A stretch of DNA of 64,000 nt from Ga0077560 sp046330435 (GCA_046330435.1 JAXLST010000022.1:18304-82303), one strand, 5' to 3'. Positions 35,807 to 45,544 are shown, counted from the first letter of the stretch. The notes: generated by a model from the sequence alone, not told the origin. Program-made: numbers and translations.

Positions 35807-38020
35807 TCAGCCGGGCGTGACGCGATAGGCGTCGAAGACCGATTCCACGTTCCTCAGGGCGTTGATGACGGTCTTCAGGGTCTCCACGTCGCCGACGTCC
35901 ACGACGAAGCGGTCCTCCACCAGCTGGCTCTCCATCGCGCAGTGCGCGGAGATGATGTTCACCCCGTGCTCGCCGAAGGTGCGGGACAGGTCCTCGAGCA
36001 GGCGCGGGCGGTCCCCCGCGGTCACGCAGACCTCGACCCGAAAGCTGTGCTGGTTCTCGCCGCTCCAGCTGACGGGCGTGAAGCGCTCGGGGTTCCGCAG
36101 CAGCGCCCGCGCGTTGGGACAGTCGTCGCGGTGGATGGTGATGCCGCGGCCCAGCGAGATGTAGCCCAGGATCTCGTCGCCGGGCACCGGCTTGCAGCAC
36201 TTGGCGAGGCGCACCAGCACGTCGGTGAGCCCGTCCACCTCGATGCCCATGTCGCTGCTGGCCTGCGCCACCTGCGGCCGCCGGCCGCCGCTGGGCTCCG
36301 ACGCCCGCTCCTCCGACATGGCCTGGCCGGCCTTGAGCCGCGTGAGGAGCTTGTTCACGACCATCTGGGAGCTGGTCTTCCCCGCCCCGATCGAGATGTA
36401 GAAGTCCTCGGCCTTCCGGAAGCCCAGCTCCTTGATGACCTCCAGCAGCAGCGGCGACCCGGCCATCTTCTGGCTCGGCAGGCCGGCCTTGCGCATGGTC
36501 TCCTGCAGCAGGTCGCGGCCCTGGTGCTCGTGGTCCTCCCGCTGCTCGCGGCGGAAGAACGCGCGGATCTTGGACTTCGCCTTGCTGGTGCGCGCCAGCT
36601 TGAGCCAGTCGTTCGACGGCCCCCGCGGGCGGCTGGAGGTGAGGATCTCGACGAACTCGCCGCTCTGCAGGCGGTACGTGAGCGGCACGATGCGGCCGTT
36701 CACCTTCGCGCCCACGCAGCGGTGCCCGACGTCGGTGTGGACGTCGTAGGCGAAGTCGATGGGCGTCGAACCCGCCGGGAGGTTCCGCAGCTCGCCCTTG
36801 GGGGTGAACACGAACACCTCGTCCCCGTACAGGTCGCGCCGCAGCGACTCGAGGAACTCGGCGGGGTCGGTGGTGTCCCGCTGCCAGTCCATCATCCGCG
36901 TGAGCCACGCCATCTCGCCGTTGCCGCCGGTCGCGGACGCGGCGGGGCCCTCCTTGTAGAGCCAGTGCGCGGCGACGCCGTACTCGGCGGTGCGGTGCAT
37001 CTCGTGGGTGCGGATCTGGATCTCGAGGGGCTTGCCCTCGGGCCCCACCACCGTGGTGTGGAGGGACTGGTACATGTTGGGCTTCGGGACCGCGATGTAG
37101 TCCTTGAAGCGCCCGGGCATGGGCTTCCAGAGCGCGTGGATGATCCCGACGGCGCCGTAGCAGTCCTTCACCGAGTCGACCAGCACGCGCATCGCGGTGA
37201 GGTCGTAGATCTCGTTGAACTCCTTGCCCTTGCGGGTCATCTTCTCGTAGATCGAGTAGAAGTGCTTCGCCCGGCCCGTGATGTCCGCGGTGATGCCGAC
37301 GGCCTCGAGCTCGCGGTTCACGTAGGCGCCGGCCTCGGCGATGTAGCTCTCCCGGTCGGCCCGGCGCTGGTTCACCATCTGCTGGATCTCGCTGTACCGG
37401 CGGGGGTGCAGCGCCGCGAACGCCAGGTCCTCCAGCTCCCACTTGAGGGAGTGGATACCCAGGCGATGCGCCAGCGGGCCGTACACGTCCAGCGTCTCGC
37501 GGGCCTTCTGGATCTGCTTCTGCTTGGTCATGTAGGCCAGCGTCCGCATGTTGTGCAGGCGGTCCGCGAGCTTGACGATCAGCACGCGGATGTCGCTGGC
37601 CATCGAGACGATGAGCTTGCGGTAGTTCTCGGCCTGGAGCTCCTCCTTGCTCTCGAAGTGGATCTTCGAGAGCTTGGTGACCCCGTCCACGATGGTCCCC
37701 ACGGTGGGCCCGAACTCGCGCTCCACCTCGGCGAGGGTGGCGCCCGTGTCCTCCACCGTGTCGTGCAGCAGCGCGGCCACCACGGAGATGTCGTCCATGC
37801 CGAGGCCCGCGACGATCCGGGCGCATCCCAGAGGATGTGTGATGAACGGCTCGCCGGACTGGCGCTGCTGGTCGCGGTGGTGCTCCTCCGCGAACGCGAA
37901 GGCGCGGCGGAGCGTGTCGGCGTCGGCCGCGGGGTGGTGCTCCCGGACCTCGCCGATGAGCTCCTCCAGCTGGGGGTAGCGCCCGGGGGTGTGGCCGATG
38001 TTCGCGACGGGGCTCGCCAT
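35807..38020 (-). CDS. rel: (p)ppGpp synthetase/hydrolase, RelA/SpoT family
   Basis: A 737-residue bifunctional stringent-response enzyme. Domains in order: HD hydrolase (AALLHDTVEDT, intact), synthetase (YSIYEKMTRKGKEFNEIYDL, AVPKPNMYQSLHTTV, QIRTHEMHRTAEYG), TGS (VFVFTPKGELRNLPAGSTPI), a cysteine pair (LAKCCKPVPGD) and a C-terminal ACT domain. Both activities should be present. A TACCCT box at 38035-38030 lies 9 bases before the ATG, so the gene probably has its own leaderless promoter after recJ. Confidence 0.97.
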   Translation of the reverse strand: MASPVANIGHTPGRYPQLEELIGEVREHHPAADADTLRRAFAFAEEHHRDQQRQSGEPFITHPLGCARIVAGLGMDDISVVAALLHDTVEDTGATLAEVEREFGPTVGTIVDGVTKLSKIHFESKEELQAENYRKLIVSMASDIRVLIVKLADRLHNMRTLAYMTKQKQIQKARETLDVYGPLAHRLGIHSLKWELEDLAFAALHPRRYSEIQQMVNQRRADRESYIAEAGAYVNRELEAVGITADITGRAKHFYSIYEKMTRKGKEFNEIYDLTAMRVLVDSVKDCYGAVGIIHALWKPMPGRFKDYIAVPKPNMYQSLHTTVVGPEGKPLEIQIRTHEMHRTAEYGVAAHWLYKEGPAASATGGNGEMAWLTRMMDWQRDTTDPAEFLESLRRDLYGDEVFVFTPKGELRNLPAGSTPIDFAYDVHTDVGHRCVGAKVNGRIVPLTYRLQSGEFVEILTSSRPRGPSNDWLKLARTSKAKSKIRAFFRREQREDHEHQGRDLLQETMRKAGLPSQKMAGSPLLLEVIKELGFRKAEDFYISIGAGKTSSQMVVNKLLTRLKAGQAMSEERASEPSGGRRPQVAQASSDMGIEVDGLTDVLVRLAKCCKPVPGDEILGYISLGRGITIHRDDCPNARALLRNPERFTPVSWSGENQHSFRVEVCVTAGDRPRLLEDLSRTFGEHGVNIISAHCAMESQLVEDRFVVDVGDVETLKTVINALRNVESVFDAYRVTPG

Positions 38021-38029
38021 GTGCCGCCT

Positions 38030-38035
38030 AGGGTA
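38030..38035 (-). promoter_or_regulatory. -10 box, probably leaderless rel transcript
   Basis: TACCCT (38035-38030) ends 9 bases before the rel ATG, in the 26-base gap after recJ. Confidence 0.4.
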
Positions 38036-38046
38036 GCGCTCCGCGG

Positions 38047-40644
38047 TCAGACGGTGACCAGCGGCCCGGCCTCCAGCAGGTCCAGGGTGCCGCTGCGGTC
38101 GAGGAACTCGCCGGCCCCCGCCAGGCGCGCGGCGCACTCGGCGGCGCGCGGTGCGTCGGACAGGTCGCGGCGCGGTGCGGGGACCTCGGCGCGCAGGCCC
38201 TCCTCGGACGCGTGCAGGAGGCCCAGCTCCACCAGGGCGGCCAGGGCGTCCGCGACGGCCGCCGGCTCGCGCAGGGGTGCGCCGGCCGGTCCCAGCAGGA
38301 GCTCTTCGAGCTCCGCGTCCCAGGCGCGCGGGGCGCCGTCGCGCAGCCCGGGCCACACGGCGGCCGCCACGGCGCGCAGGTCCCACCGGGCGGTGGCCAT
38401 CATCCGGGCGAACTCGGTCTCCGGCTCGCCCCACAGCAGGTGCAGGAACCGCCCGCCGGCGTGGTGCCGGATCCACCCGGCCTGGTCGGCGTCCCACGGC
38501 GGGTCGAGGACCGCCAGGTGCATCCCGCCCGGGACGACGGCGCCCGGCAGCGCCCCGTGGTCGAGCATCGCGATGGCCGGGCGGCCCTCCAGCCCCGCCA
38601 TGCGGGCGGCGAGCGCGGCGGCCTCGCAGCGTCCCCCGCCCAGCACCGCGAGCTCCACGCCGATGCGCGCGGGCTGCAGGACCTCCTCCAGGGCGGCCCG
38701 GCGCCGGGCGACGTCGGCGGTCACCACCAGCACGCCGCCGTCGGCGCCGGCCAGGGCGGCGATGCGGCTCATGGCGGAGCCCTCGCCGCGGTGGTCGCGC
38801 ACGCCGGCCGGGGCGGCGGCCTCCGCGGGTGCCGCCGGGGACGCCTGGGGGCCGGACAGCAGCAGGCGGCGCACCTCGGCGAGCCCGCGCCGCGCCGTGC
38901 AGGCGAGGTCGCAGGCGGCGGCGCAGTCCCGCACCACCGTGCCGCGGCCGCGGGTCACCGACTCGAGCCGCTCGATGACCACGCGCGGCCCCACGAAGCC
39001 CTGGAAGCGCTCCACCCCGAGGGACACGTGCGCGTCGAACCGCTGCCCGTCCTCGATCCGTGCCGCACGGTGGCCGTGGCCGAACCCGACGGCCCGCGAG
39101 TGGGCGCCGCCGCAGCGCAGCCGCACCTGAAGGTGCCGGCCGTTGGCGCCGACGGTGCCCGCGCCCTCCGCGGTGCACCCCGGCATGAGGAGCCGCACGG
39201 ACGGGTTGCCGCGGCCGAACGGCGCCAGCACCTCGAACGCCTCGGCGCTGCCCACCGTGAGGTCCCGGGCGCCCACGACCGCGTCCACGGGGCGCACGCG
39301 GGCGCGGTCGATGACCCCGCTGATGCCCTCGGCGGCCTTCAGGAGCTCGTCGCGGAACGTGGCGATGTCGGCCGGGTCGAGCTGCAGGCCGATGGCGCCC
39401 GCGTGCCCGCCCCACCGGGTGAGGACCGAGTCGGCGCGGGAGACCAGGTCGTGCAGGTCCACGCCGGGGAGGCTGCGCCCGGAGCCCTTGGCGACCTCGC
39501 CGTCCCGGGCGATGACGATGGCCGGCCGGTCGAAGCGCTCCACCAGCCGGGAGGCCACGATGCCGACCACGCCCTCGTGCCAGCCGTCGCCGGCGGCGAC
39601 GATGGCGTGCCCCTCGCGGATCTCGTCGGGGGACGCCTCGATCTGGGCGATGGCCTCGGCGGTGATGCGCTGCTCGACCTCCCGGCGCTCCACGTTGAGC
39701 GCCCACAGGCGCTCGGCGATGGGCCCGGCGGTCGCCTCGTCGGGCGCGAGCACCAGGTCCAGGGCCTCCATCGCGTGGCGCAGCCGGCCGGCGGCGTTGA
39801 TGGTGGGGCCCAGCTGGAAGCCCAGGTCGCGTGCGGTGAGCGTGCGCGGGTCGATGCCGGCGGCCTTGCAGAGCGCCCGGATGCCGGGACGCGGCGACTT
39901 GCGCAGCACCTCGAGGCCGCGGGCCACCAGGCGGCGGTTCTGGCCGATGAGCGGCACCTGGTCGGCCACGGTCGCCAGGGCGACCAGGTCGAGCTCCTCC
40001 TCGGGGCGCGGCCCCAGCAGGCCCTCCCCCAGCCGGGCGGCGAGCGCGCGCACCAGCATGAACACGACGCCCACGGCCGCGGGCAGGTCGTCCTGCGGGC
40101 GCCCCAGCGCGGGGTTGGCCAGGATGCCGGGCGGCCGGGCGCCGCCGGCGAGGTGGTGGTCGCAGATGATCACGTCGAGGCCCAGCTCCACCGCCCGCGT
40201 GAGGGCGTCCTCGGCGGTCGTCCCGCAGTCCACGGTCGCCAGCACCTTCACGCCCTGGTCGGCCAGGAGCTCCACGTTCTCGGTGCGCACGCCGTAGCCG
40301 TCGGTGAACCGGCTGGGCAGGAACGGCACCACGTCGCCGCCGGCGCCGCGCAGGCTGCGCACCAGGACGGCGGTGGAGCACACGCCGTCGCAGTCGTAGT
40401 CGCCGTGCACGGCGATCTTCTCGCCGCGCCGCAGCGCCAGCACGAGCCGGTCGGCGGCGGCCGAGATGCCGTCCAGCGCCTCCGGGTCGGCGAGCGGCCC
40501 GTCGTTGGCCATGAACTCCCGGGCCGCCGCCGGGTCGCCCAGGCCGCGGCGCACCAGGGTCCATGCCAGGGGCTCCGGGCAGTCCAGGGCCTCCTGCAGG
40601 GCCAGGACCTCGGCGAACGCCACACGATCCGCCCGCCAGCCCAT
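38047..40644 (-). CDS. recJ: Single-stranded-DNA-specific exonuclease RecJ, long form
   Basis: A 5'-3' single-strand DNA exonuclease for recombination and mismatch repair. DHH-family motifs are present: HGDYDCDGVCSTAVLV, VDCGTT, IICDHHLAGG and the DHHA1 region GRSLPGVDLHDL / RWGGHAGAIGLQL. At 865 residues it is much longer than the roughly 570-residue E. coli enzyme; the last 280 or so residues form an extra domain with helicase-like segments (GGVLVVTADVARRR, PAIAMLDHG, LAVLDPPWD). The ATG at 40644 has a GGGAGGTGG ribosome site and overlaps the stop of the upstream kinase gene. Confidence 0.93.
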   Translation of the reverse strand: MGWRADRVAFAEVLALQEALDCPEPLAWTLVRRGLGDPAAAREFMANDGPLADPEALDGISAAADRLVLALRRGEKIAVHGDYDCDGVCSTAVLVRSLRGAGGDVVPFLPSRFTDGYGVRTENVELLADQGVKVLATVDCGTTAEDALTRAVELGLDVIICDHHLAGGARPPGILANPALGRPQDDLPAAVGVVFMLVRALAARLGEGLLGPRPEEELDLVALATVADQVPLIGQNRRLVARGLEVLRKSPRPGIRALCKAAGIDPRTLTARDLGFQLGPTINAAGRLRHAMEALDLVLAPDEATAGPIAERLWALNVERREVEQRITAEAIAQIEASPDEIREGHAIVAAGDGWHEGVVGIVASRLVERFDRPAIVIARDGEVAKGSGRSLPGVDLHDLVSRADSVLTRWGGHAGAIGLQLDPADIATFRDELLKAAEGISGVIDRARVRPVDAVVGARDLTVGSAEAFEVLAPFGRGNPSVRLLMPGCTAEGAGTVGANGRHLQVRLRCGGAHSRAVGFGHGHRAARIEDGQRFDAHVSLGVERFQGFVGPRVVIERLESVTRGRGTVVRDCAAACDLACTARRGLAEVRRLLLSGPQASPAAPAEAAAPAGVRDHRGEGSAMSRIAALAGADGGVLVVTADVARRRAALEEVLQPARIGVELAVLGGGRCEAAALAARMAGLEGRPAIAMLDHGALPGAVVPGGMHLAVLDPPWDADQAGWIRHHAGGRFLHLLWGEPETEFARMMATARWDLRAVAAAVWPGLRDGAPRAWDAELEELLLGPAGAPLREPAAVADALAALVELGLLHASEEGLRAEVPAPRRDLSDAPRAAECAARLAGAGEFLDRSGTLDLLEAGPLVTV

Positions 40645-42296
40645 CACCACCTCCCGGAACGCGCGATCCCCACCACCACCCAGGCCGCCAGCGCGAAGCC
40701 CGCGACGGCCGCCGGCAGGGCGGCGACGGCGAACCCGATGAGCTTCGGCCCGGTGTCGATGAGTGTGCCGACCATCGCGGACGACACGAGCAGGGCGAGC
40801 GAGAGCAGCGTGAGCATGAGGCGGTTCGCGCCGCGCTCGGCGCGGTCGATCGCCCGCGGGAGGTCGTGCTGGTGGATGGTGAGCTCCACCTCGCCGTCCT
40901 TCAGCTCCTCCAGCAGCTCGGAGATCTGGAACGGGTAGTCGCGGAACGCCTGCAGGTAGCCCTCGGCGTCCGACCGCAGCCGCCCGGCGATGCGGTCGGG
41001 GCGGAACCGGTCGGCGATGAGCCGGTACGCGTACGGGCGGGCCGTCTCGAACACGTTGAAGTCGGGGCTGATCTGCAGCGCCACCCCGGCGAGCGTGGCG
41101 AGCGCCTTGTCGAGCATCACCCACCGGGCCGGCAGGACGATCTGCAGGCGGTAGACGGTCTCGAACACTTCGCCCAGCAGGGCCCGGGCGTCCAGCTCCC
41201 CCATCGAGCGGCCGGCGTGCCGCTGGAGGACCACCTGCAGCTCGTCCGCGAGCTCCTGCTCGCGCTTCTTCGGGTACCGCACGCCCAGCGCCCGCAGGCG
41301 CCGGGGGATCGCCTCGGCGTCCAGGTCCACCACGTCGGCCAGCAGGCGCACGGCGGCCTCGCGGTCCCGTGCGGACAGGTTCCCGACCATCCCGAAGTCG
41401 ATGAGGCCGATGTGCTCCGGGCCCCGCACCAGGATGTTCGCCGGGTGCGGGTCGGCGTGGAACAGGCCGTGGTCGAACACCATCGCCATCCACGCCCGGG
41501 AGATGCGGTCCGCCAGGCGCCGGCGGTCCTCCGGCGTCCAGGACTCGAGGTCCAGGTGCGCCAGGGAGGTGCCCTGCAGGTGCTCCATCACCAGCACCCG
41601 CGGCGTCGTGAGCGGCCAGTGGATGAACGGCACGTCCACGCCGTCCTCGCCGGCGAAGTTCCGGGCGAAGGCCTCGGCGTTGCGGGCCTCCACCCGGTAG
41701 TCCAGCTCGCGCCGGATGCTGCGGCCGAACTCCTCCACCAGGGCGACCACGTCGATGAAGGCCAGGCGCCGCACCCGGTCCTTCGCGATCTTCGCGACCT
41801 GCTCCAGCAGGCCGAGGTCCGCGATGATGCGGCGCTCCGCGTCGGGCCGCTGGACCTTGACCACCACCTCGGTGCCGTCCTCCAGCACCGCCCGGTGGAC
41901 CTGCCCGATGGACGCCGCGGCCAGCGGCGCGTCGTCGAACTCGGCGAACACCTCGTGCACGGGGCGGCCGAGCTCCGCCTCGATGACGGCCCGGATGCGC
42001 TCCACCGGCTCCGGGCGCGCGTCGTCCTGCAGGCCGCGCAGCTCGGCCAGGATGTCCGGCGGCACCACGTCGGGGCGCGTGGACAGCAGCTGCCCGAACT
42101 TCACGAACGTGGGGCCCAGCTCGTCGAGCATGGCCCGCACGCGCTTGCCGCGGGTGCCCGGCGGGTCGGTCTCGCCGGAGGGACCCTGGCCCGGGGGCGT
42201 CCGTCCGAAGACGTACCCGAACCCGTGGCGCGCGGCCACGTGGGCGATCTCGCCGATGCGGGCGAGGTTCTGGCGCCGGTCGGGCGGGGGGGTCAC
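40644..42296 (-). CDS. UbiB/ABC1/ADCK-family atypical kinase
   Basis: A 550-residue protein of the family that supports quinone or other isoprenoid-lipid metabolism. The family KxGQ motif is in FVKFGQLLSTRPDVVP, the alanine-rich loop is AAASIGQVHRAVL, and catalytic residues appear in FHADPHPANILV and IGLIDFGMVG. The C-terminus has two hydrophobic segments (LMLTLLSLALLVSSAM, AVAALPAAVAGFALAAWVVV), so it is membrane-anchored. GTG start at 42296. Confidence 0.93.
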   Translation of the reverse strand: MTPPPDRRQNLARIGEIAHVAARHGFGYVFGRTPPGQGPSGETDPPGTRGKRVRAMLDELGPTFVKFGQLLSTRPDVVPPDILAELRGLQDDARPEPVERIRAVIEAELGRPVHEVFAEFDDAPLAAASIGQVHRAVLEDGTEVVVKVQRPDAERRIIADLGLLEQVAKIAKDRVRRLAFIDVVALVEEFGRSIRRELDYRVEARNAEAFARNFAGEDGVDVPFIHWPLTTPRVLVMEHLQGTSLAHLDLESWTPEDRRRLADRISRAWMAMVFDHGLFHADPHPANILVRGPEHIGLIDFGMVGNLSARDREAAVRLLADVVDLDAEAIPRRLRALGVRYPKKREQELADELQVVLQRHAGRSMGELDARALLGEVFETVYRLQIVLPARWVMLDKALATLAGVALQISPDFNVFETARPYAYRLIADRFRPDRIAGRLRSDAEGYLQAFRDYPFQISELLEELKDGEVELTIHQHDLPRAIDRAERGANRLMLTLLSLALLVSSAMVGTLIDTGPKLIGFAVAALPAAVAGFALAAWVVVGIARSGRW

Positions 42297-42309
42297 TGCG
42301 CCGAGCGTA

Positions 42310-42337
42310 CCAGGGGGGCCCCGGAGGGCCCCCCTGG
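42310..42337 (-). terminator. Strong hairpin between the repeat protein and the UbiB-like kinase
   Basis: A perfect 12-bp stem (42310-42321 with 42326-42337) with the tetraloop CGGA in plus-strand reading lies 8 bases beyond the stop of the repeat protein gene. It ends 14 bases before the kinase start. It lacks a T-run. Confidence 0.55.
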
Positions 42338-42345
42338 GCGCGGCG

Positions 42346-44633
42346 TCAGGCGTCCAGGTAGCGGAAGGTGCCGCTGGCCGCGAACGGCCCGGTGGAGCTC
42401 GCCGTGAGCGTGAGGGTGAAGCCCTCGCGGCTGGGGGCGAACCCGTCGTCGGTCAGGACCTTCAGGTCCTTCGCGTCGCAGTTCATCATCGCCTCGACCA
42501 CCAGCACCAGGGTGCCGGCGTCCGGGCGGCCGCGGGTGGGCAGGCTCCACGTGCGCGGGGCCTCGTCCAGCGGCTGGCGGAACGTCACGCCCGACAGCGT
42601 CTGGTGGCCCGGCTGCAGCGCCATGCCGCCCAGGGACCAGCGGCCCGTGAACCGCTCCTCGCCCTGGCCGCGCATCCAGTCCGGGGTCTCGCCGATGAGG
42701 ACGTCCGAGGGGTTGGGCTCCACGTCGTCCCACCACGCCAGGCCGTCCGCCGGGGCGGGCGCCGGGGCGGGGGCCTCGGCCACCGCGGCGGGGGCCTGCG
42801 CCTCCGGGGCGGGGACCTCGGCGGGGACCTCGATGACCGTCTCCACGAGGGCGGGTGCCTCGGCCACCGGCTCCGGGACGGTCTCGGCGACCGGCTCGGC
42901 CGGCACCTCGGCGGGCGGGGCCACGGCCTCGGTGACGGTCTCGGCGACGGGCTCCGGCACCGGGGCGACGGCCTCGGCGGCGGGCTCGGGCTGCGGGGTC
43001 CACTCGGCCGGGTCATCGACGTTCCAGGACGTCACCGGCGGGGTGGCCTCGGCCACCGCGGACGCCCATGCGTCGTCGGCCGACGGGGCCCACGTGTCGG
43101 CGGGCTCCTGCGCGGTCCATGCGTCGTCCGGGTCGGCGGCCGGCCAGTCGGTGGCCGGGGACGGGCCGGTGAACTCCTCCACCGGGGCCTCGGGGGCCAG
43201 GGTGGCGGCGGACTCGGCGCCGGCGCCCACCAGGTCGGGCTCCAGCTCGGTGGCCGACGACCAGTCGCCGGTCACCCAGGGCGACCGCTCGTCCGCGGCC
43301 TCCGCGACGGGCTCGGCCGGGGTGTCCCAGGAACCGATGGAGGGGGTCTCCTCGGCGACGGGCTCGGCCGGGGTGTCCCAGGAGCCGATCGAGGGGTCTC
43401 CTCGGCGACGGGCTCGGCCGGGGTGTCCCAGGAACCGATGGAGGGGGTCTCCTCGGCGACGGGCTCGGCCGGGGTGTCCCAGGAGCCGATCGAGGGGTCT
43501 CCTCGGCGACGGGCTCGGCCGGGGTGTCCCAGGAGCCGATCGAGGGGCCTCTTCGGCGACGGGCTCGGCCGGGGTGTCCCAGGAGCCGATCGAGGGGTCT
43601 CCTCGGCGGCCGGCGCGCCCCACGACGGGGCGTCCCAGTCGGTCACGGGCGCCGCGTCGGCGTCGGCGGACACCGGGATGTCCTCCCAGGAGGGGGTCTC
43701 CGGCACGTCGGCCTCGGCGGCGGGCGCCTCCTGCGGCTCGGCGTCGGCCGACCAGGCGGTGCCGCCGATCCACGCCGCGTCCTCCTCAGACTCGGCCTCG
43801 GCCTCGGGCTCCGGCGCCTCGGCGACGGGCTCGGGGGCCTGCTGCGCGGCCTTCCAGGCGAGGGCCGGGTCGGGCGCCCACATGGCGTCCTCCTCGGCGG
43901 CCGGCGCGGGCGCGGGCTCCGGGGCGGCCGGCGCGGCGGGCGCCTGGCCCAGCCACGTCTCGCCCGCGGCGGGCTCGGCGACCGGTGCGGGCGCCGGGGT
44001 GTCGTACCCGGCGTCGCCGCCGTCGTCCCAGCCGCCGTCCATGTCGCCCGGCAGCGGCCAGCCCGGCTCGGTGATGAGGGTCTCGTCGTCCCACGACTGC
44101 TGCGGCTCGTCCGCGCGGGCGGCGACCGGCACGGGAGCGGGCTCCGCAGACGGCACGGCCTCCTGCACGGGGGCCTCGGCGGTGAACGCCGTCTCGGCGG
44201 CGGCCACGGGCTCAGGAACCTCGACGCCGTTCAGGGCCGCGCGCATCGCGTCCCAGTCGGGCTCGCCCGGCACGGGGGCCGTCGGCAGGCCGAACTCGGT
44301 GGTCTCCTGGTCGGCGGCATCCGGGGTCGCGGACGTGGTTGCGCCCAGCGGCATCGGCGGAGCGGGCTCCGGCGGGGCCTCGGGTGCGCCGCGGCGGCGG
44401 CCGCGCGAACGCGGCGCCCTGGCGGGCTTCTCGGCCTTCACCTTCTTCGCCCGCGGCGCCTTCGGCGTCTTCGGTGCCTTCGGCTCCTTGGGGGCCTTCA
44501 CGGCCTTCACCTTGGGTGCCTTCGCCGGCTTCGGCGACGAGCCGCCGTCCGCGGTGTTCCGCCGCATCACCAGCAGCACCACCAGAAGGGCGGCGACACC
44601 GGCGACCAGTGCGAGGTTCATCGTGCTCATCAT
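42346..44633 (-). CDS. Membrane-anchored acidic repeat protein, reading frame broken inside tandem repeats
   Basis: An N-terminal membrane helix (MNLALVAGVAALLVVLLVM), a lysine-rich stretch, a long Ala/Glu/Pro/Trp-rich acidic region, tandem 17-residue repeats (SIGSWDTPAEPVAEETP) and a folded C-terminal domain of about 125 residues (from GLAWWDDVEP to the end). N- and C-terminal parts are in different frames because four of six DNA repeats are 50 rather than 51 bp. With all at 51 bp the span is divisible by three, giving 763 residues. The start at 44633 is chosen from the GGAGG site; 44648 is possible. The C-terminal domain resembles that of the gene at 44767. Function unknown. Confidence 0.65.
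43319..43620. repeat. Six tandem 50/51-bp units inside the repeat protein gene
   Basis: Units begin GGGGTGTCCCAGGA on the plus strand at 43319, 43370, 43420, 43471, 43521 and 43571. Units 1 and 3 are 51 bp (type A, ...GAACCGATGGAGGGGG). Units 2, 4, 5 and 6 are 50 bp (type B, ...GAGCCGATCGAGGGG), with unit 6 diverging at its end. The missing base is always in the same G-run and always linked to the same substitutions, so type B units look copied from one another. Confidence 0.95.
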
Positions 44634-44766
44634 CCTCAGGGCCTCCATGCACCCTCGTCCGAGGGGCGGACTGCCGCCCGTCCGGGGCGGCCAACGATCA
44701 GGGGTTCCGGGTCGGCGCCGTCCGGCGTCGCGACCCCTCCGTGACGGGCGCTCGCGCCCGGGGTGT

Positions 44767-45444
44767 TCAGCTCAGCTCGACCTCGTAGCGTCCGCGCGCG
44801 TGGAACCGGCCGGGCGCGGCGGCGGCGAGCACGAGGGTGAAGCCCTCCGTGCCCGGACCGAACCCGCTGTCGGCCATCACGACGAGACCGCCGGGTGCGA
44901 CGTTCTCCTCGGTGCTCGCGATCAGGCGCACCGACTCCGGCTTCGGGGGCCGCTGCAGGCGGTGCGTGAAGGTGATGCCCTCGAACACGAGGTGCCCGGA
45001 GGCCAGGGCCAGGCCGGTCACCTGGAAGGTGCCCTCGGCCCGGGTGCGCTCGATGCGGCTCATCGGTGCCTCGCGCACGGCGGCGGCCTCGGCCAGCGCC
45101 AGCGCGCGCTCCCAGATGACCGCGCCGGACGGCATCGCCGACCACTCGGCGACCGTCGCGAGGTCGGGCTCCGCCGAGGCGGTGACCACGGGGGCCGACC
45201 ACTCGGCGAACGCCGCCAGGTCGATCTCGTCGGGCGCCGGGGACGGCGGGTCCGGCGCGCTGTACCCCACCGCGCACCACTCCGCCATCACCGCCATGTC
45301 ATCGGGGGTCTGGTCGCCCCGGTCGCGGGCGGGCTGCGGCGGCGCGACCCACTCGTTCAGGACCGCGGGCGCGGGTTCCGGCGCACGGCGTGCGGGGGCC
45401 TTCCCCACGCCGTCCCTGCCAACACCCTCAAGCCTGCTCCACAC
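44767..45444 (-). CDS. Smaller paralogue of the repeat protein's C-terminal domain
   Basis: A 225-residue protein. The first 110 residues are low-complexity with a recurring AEWSA-type motif (AVMAEWCAVGYSAP, AAFAEWSAPVV, ATVAEWSAM). The last 110 residues (EGTFQVTGLALASGHLVFEGITF... DSGFGPGTEGFTLVL) align by eye with the C-terminal domain of the neighbouring repeat protein, with the same GF-P-EGFTL-L pattern. No signal peptide or membrane segment is seen. GTG start at 45444 with GGAGG 10 bases upstream. Function unknown. Confidence 0.7.
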   Translation of the reverse strand: MWSRLEGVGRDGVGKAPARRAPEPAPAVLNEWVAPPQPARDRGDQTPDDMAVMAEWCAVGYSAPDPPSPAPDEIDLAAFAEWSAPVVTASAEPDLATVAEWSAMPSGAVIWERALALAEAAAVREAPMSRIERTRAEGTFQVTGLALASGHLVFEGITFTHRLQRPPKPESVRLIASTEENVAPGGLVVMADSGFGPGTEGFTLVLAAAAPGRFHARGRYEVELS

Positions 45445-45448
45445 TCGC

Positions 45449-45525
45449 GCGGTTCCTCCGGTCGATCACGACGGCACCGGCAGTCCAATGCGGATGCCTG
45501 AGGTCGTTATCGGCGAAGGAACCGC
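45449..45525 (-). promoter_or_regulatory. Structured leader that may hide the ribosome site
   Basis: In the leader of the 44767-45444 gene a perfect 9-bp inverted repeat (GCGGTTCCT at 45525-45517 with AGGAACCGC at 45457-45449) encloses about 59 bases that can form a second hairpin (ACGAC/GUCGU and GGCA/UGCC). The 3' arm includes part of the GGAGG ribosome site. This could be a cis-regulatory RNA. No known riboswitch class matches by eye. Confidence 0.35.
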
Positions 45526-45544
45526 CGGTATTAGGAGGAGGGCC

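Noticed and set aside
43319..43620. Possible CRISPR array from regularly spaced repeats
   Set aside because: The units are directly adjacent with no unique spacers, lie inside a coding sequence and encode a 17-residue protein repeat.
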